A stretch of 9,200 nucleotides of DNA from an uncultured Eisenbergiella sp. (GTDB lineage: Bacteria; Bacillota; Clostridia; Lachnospirales; Lachnospiraceae), in NCBI GenBank assembly GCA_947626725.1, contig CANQTI010000067.1, positions 1 to 9,200 of the forward strand, written 5' to 3'. Shown here piece after piece: positions 7,282 to 9,200 of the stretch (position 1 is the stretch's first letter; every line of letters starts with the position of its first letter). Under the pieces are notes generated by a model. That model saw only the letters and a program-made list of their open reading frames with translations. It was not told the origin of the DNA and made no database searches. The position numbers and the translations under genes are program-made.

Positions 7282-7371
7282 TAAACCAGATATTTTGTTC
7301 CTGGATTGAAAATATGTAGTGATATTTACCAATCTGCTTGGCACATTCTGGAAAGGAGTATCAGGAAAAAG

Positions 7372-8133
7372 ATGAAAGACATGGAATTAATCATGGCATG
7401 GAGAACTTTTCATAAAAACGGTCACTATGTTCCTTTAGAGAAACATAACCAGTATGAACTGGTCTATTACCGGTATGGGATGGGAATCACGCAGATCGGT
7501 GATAAGAAATATGCTTTTTCCCCAAACACCTTTGTGGTCATCCCGCCGCAAACGCTGCATGATGAATTGCATCAGGCGGATTCGGAAGTCATTTTTATCC
7601 GCATTCAAACAGACGGGCCCATGCCCACCGGTATTTTTACCGATAGAAATGACAGCATTTACCAGCTTTCTTCGTTCATTCTGAATGAGACGCTCCAGCA
7701 AAATATTCATTATAAAGAGATGCTCTGTATCAAACTGAACGAACTGTCGGTTACCCTGGAGCGCTTCAGGAACAATAAGCATGGAAAAAAACAGGATAAG
7801 AGCTTTGAATATATCATCAACTATCTGAAAGAAAATTATCAGGAAAAAATCTGCTTTAAAGATCTTGCCCAGCAAATGAATTTTTCCTACGACTATTTCC
7901 AGCACCGCTTCAAGGAAATCACGGAATTTTCCCCTCAGCAATTCCTGATCCGCAGACGGATCGAAATGGCACAGAATATGCTGACCGACGGCCCCGCAAA
8001 CTGTACGGAAATCGCCCAGCGCTGCGGTTTCTCCAATTCCGCCCAATTCTCCGCGATTTTTAAGCGGGAAACGGGCCGCTCTCCCCAACAATGGCGACGC
8101 CTTTCACGGGGGCAGAGAACCGCGCAGCGCTGA
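7372..8133 (+). CDS. AraC-family transcriptional regulator (cupin sensor plus HTH)
   Basis: This is a DNA-binding regulator of 253 aa, probably the sugar-responsive activator of the divergent operon. The N-terminal cupin domain (about 1-130) shows the sensor pattern H25...E29, a GDKKYAFSPNTFVVIPPQ strand-turn region (43-60) and H63. The C-terminal AraC domain (about 143-243) carries two helix-turn-helix units: one near 161-181 (FKDLAQQMNFSYDYF) and one near 211-231 (CTEIAQRCGFSNSAQFSAIF), ending in the family signature GRSPQQWRR. The ATG at 7372 has AGGA at 7363-7366. A TTG in the same frame at 7306 would add 22 residues but has no clear ribosome binding site, so the shorter form is preferred. 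Codon use is more AT-rich than in the flanking tyrA gene, consistent with an accessory origin. The inducer is unknown. Confidence 0.9.
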   Translation: MKDMELIMAWRTFHKNGHYVPLEKHNQYELVYYRYGMGITQIGDKKYAFSPNTFVVIPPQTLHDELHQADSEVIFIRIQTDGPMPTGIFTDRNDSIYQLSSFILNETLQQNIHYKEMLCIKLNELSVTLERFRNNKHGKKQDKSFEYIINYLKENYQEKICFKDLAQQMNFSYDYFQHRFKEITEFSPQQFLIRRRIEMAQNMLTDGPANCTEIAQRCGFSNSAQFSAIFKRETGRSPQQWRRLSRGQRTAQR

Positions 8134-8213
8134 GAGAATTCCATTTCCGAACGCTATGCTCTGTCCCAGGCCAATCGCCCGGGCGCACTGCAGGGAAAAT
8201 AAACGGAGACGTC

Positions 8214-8244
8214 CATGGCCGATTGATTTCCCGTTTCGGCCGTG
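8214..8244. repeat. Inverted repeat in the araC-tyrA spacer
   Basis: CATGGCCGA (8214-8222) pairs with TCGGCCGTG (8236-8244) through nine pairs, one of them G-U, around a 13-nt loop. No U-run follows on either strand, so it is a poor intrinsic terminator. It overlaps the -35 and spacer of the tyrA promoter candidate and might serve as an operator. No other terminator for araC was seen. Confidence 0.4.
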
Positions 8245-8251
8245 TTAAGAT
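8223..8251 (+). promoter_or_regulatory. Extended -10 promoter candidate for tyrA
   Basis: TTGATT (8223-8228), a 17-nt spacer and TAAGAT (8246-8251) are preceded by TGT (8243-8245), which supplies the extended -10 TGn element. The start would be near 8258, leaving a leader of about 45 nt before the tyrA ATG. Confidence 0.45.
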
Positions 8252-8303
8252 AAGAAAAAGATAAGAGCCGACCGCCCCTTGCGGCAGAAAAGAGGAAGTT
8301 GAT

Positions 8304-9200
8304 ATGATCACCTGCGGATTTATCGGTTTTGGACTCATCGGCGGTTCCATCGCCAGGGCCCTGAAACAGAACCAAACGGACATCCGTATACTCGCCTGCG
8401 ATCCCAGCCAGGAAACCCGCAGACTCTGTTTGACACAGAAGGTGGCGGATGCCGTCTTTGAAGCGCCCTGCGATGCTTTTAAGGAATGCGACTATATCTT
8501 CTTATGCGCACCTGTTTCCCATAACGATGAAAATCTGCGGCATATTCTCCCTTTTTTAAGGGAAGGGGCCATTCTGACGGACGTGGGCAGCGTCAAGACG
8601 CCCATCAACGACAGTGTCCGCCGTCTGGGACTGACGGACCGCTTCATCGGCGGCCACCCCATGGCGGGCAGCGAGCGCGTGGGCTATGCCAATTCCAAGG
8701 CCTCCCTGCTGGAGAACGCCTACTATATCATGACGCCCGCTCCCGACGTACCGCAGGAGGCCGTGACGCGTTTCACGGAGCTGGTCCGCTCCACCGGCGC
8801 GATCCCGCTGCTGATCGGCAGCGAAAAGCACGATTACGTCACCGCCGCCGTCAGCCATCTGCCCCATATCATCGCCGCCTCCCTGGTCAATCTGGTAAAG
8901 GATCATGACGAGGACGGCGTGATGAAGGCCATTGCCGCGGGCGGCTTCAAGGATATCACCCGGATCGCCTCCTCTTCTCCCGTCATGTGGCAGCAGATCT
9001 GCCTGACCAATACGGTCAATATCTCCGGACTGCTTTCGGATTATATCGACGCGCTGGAGAAGATCCGACAGGAGCTGGACGCGAAAAGCGCCAGGGAGCT
9101 CTATTCCTTTTTCGATACCGCCAGGCTCTACCGGGATTCCTTCATCGACGCCAACAGCGGCCCCATCAAGAAGGCCTATACCATCCGCGTGGTGATCCCG
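8304..9200 (+). CDS. tyrA: Prephenate dehydrogenase, 3' end off the window
   Basis: This is a cytosolic NAD-dependent enzyme converting prephenate to 4-hydroxyphenylpyruvate in tyrosine biosynthesis; 299 codons are visible and the frame is open at the edge. The ATG at 8304 has AGAGGAAG at 8291-8298. The Rossmann fingerprint GFGLIGGS (G8-x-G10-xx-G13) is followed by D33 at the end of strand 2, which favours NAD over NADP. Next come the conserved DVGSVK (93-98), GGHPMAGSE (116-124) and SHLPH (184-188), the last carrying the catalytic His region of TyrA enzymes. The all-helical dimerisation domain follows. The final residues (KKAYTIRVVIP, 289-299) look like the first strand of an ACT domain, which would bind tyrosine for feedback control. 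It is more GC-rich than araC and functionally unrelated to the sugar locus. It most likely belongs to a downstream aromatic amino acid operon. Confidence 0.95.
   Translation, partial: MITCGFIGFGLIGGSIARALKQNQTDIRILACDPSQETRRLCLTQKVADAVFEAPCDAFKECDYIFLCAPVSHNDENLRHILPFLREGAILTDVGSVKTPINDSVRRLGLTDRFIGGHPMAGSERVGYANSKASLLENAYYIMTPAPDVPQEAVTRFTELVRSTGAIPLLIGSEKHDYVTAAVSHLPHIIAASLVNLVKDHDEDGVMKAIAAGGFKDITRIASSSPVMWQQICLTNTVNISGLLSDYIDALEKIRQELDAKSARELYSFFDTARLYRDSFIDANSGPIKKAYTIRVVIP

Larger units (their letters stand above)
6981..7371. other. Divergent control region between sugar operon and araC
   Basis: This 391-bp stretch contains no intact gene. Its right two thirds are AT-rich. From left to right it holds the leader of the permease gene, a nucleoside-hydrolase-like N-terminal remnant (7023-7070), a C6 tract at 7078-7083, a perfect palindrome (7111-7120), a minus-strand -10 box (7128-7133), and the plus-strand araC promoter (7252-7281) with an 84-nt leader to the chosen araC start. 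It is the expected binding region for the divergently encoded AraC regulator. Confidence 0.75.

Noticed and set aside
7435..8091. 218-codon minus-strand open frame opposite the araC-type gene
   Set aside because: It is antisense to a gene with clear cupin and double helix-turn-helix motifs; its own translation shows no family pattern.
8247..8266. Direct repeat AAGATAAGA twice, 11 bp apart, near the tyrA promoter
   Set aside because: It is a short purine-rich repeat, too short and too simple in composition to claim as a regulator site.
8271..8285. Small CCGC/GCGG stem before tyrA as a terminator
   Set aside because: It has only four pairs and no T-run, so it does not qualify as a terminator or attenuator.
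8556..8906. 116-codon minus-strand open frame opposite tyrA
   Set aside because: It is a shadow of the prephenate dehydrogenase frame, whose catalytic motifs are intact.
1..9200. CRISPR arrays, tRNA or rRNA genes, insertion sequences, phage or defence genes
   Set aside because: No regularly spaced repeats, RNA gene signatures, transposase or integrase motifs, or defence-like domains were seen on either strand.

Overview
The window looks like a low-to-mid GC Firmicute, most likely a gut Lachnospiraceae-type Clostridia. The evidence is strong AGGAGG-type ribosome binding sites, a lipoprotein solute-binding protein with a Ser/Glu-rich linker, an LplB/YtcP-type sugar importer without its own ATPase, and an AraC-type regulator with a divergent operon. 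The taxonomic call is inference from these traits, not from a database match.

Positions 1-6980 (minus strand, read right to left) hold a carbohydrate-uptake operon: LplB-type permease (6042-6980), YtcP/LplC-type permease (5108-6028), lipoprotein solute-binding protein (3261-5021), a large cytosolic GH42-like glycoside hydrolase (650-3034) and a ribokinase-family kinase cut by the window edge (1-589). The likely flow is capture of a glycoside outside, import through the two permeases, cleavage in the cytosol and phosphorylation of a released sugar. No ATPase gene is present, as is usual for this transporter class, which borrows a shared MsmX-type ATPase. A GC-rich hairpin (5072-5105) sits between the permeases and the binding protein, and a 226-bp leader with its own candidate promoter precedes the hydrolase.

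Positions 6981-7371 are a divergent control region. It holds a TATAAT box for the sugar operon with a perfect 10-bp palindrome near the predicted start site, a TTGAAA-18-TATAAT promoter for the regulator, and a 15-codon stretch that reads as the N-terminal metal-binding motif of a nucleoside hydrolase followed at once by a stop. If that stretch is a remnant, the operon once began with a nucleoside hydrolase. Together with the terminal ribokinase, this would point to a ribosyl compound as substrate.

Positions 7372-8133 (plus strand) encode an AraC-family activator. After a 170-bp gap with an extended -10 promoter, positions 8304-9200 (plus strand) hold most of a prephenate dehydrogenase (tyrA) running off the right edge just as an ACT domain appears to begin. 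tyrA is housekeeping tyrosine biosynthesis and is visibly more GC-rich than araC, so the araC/tyrA gap looks like the edge of an accessory sugar locus beside core genome.
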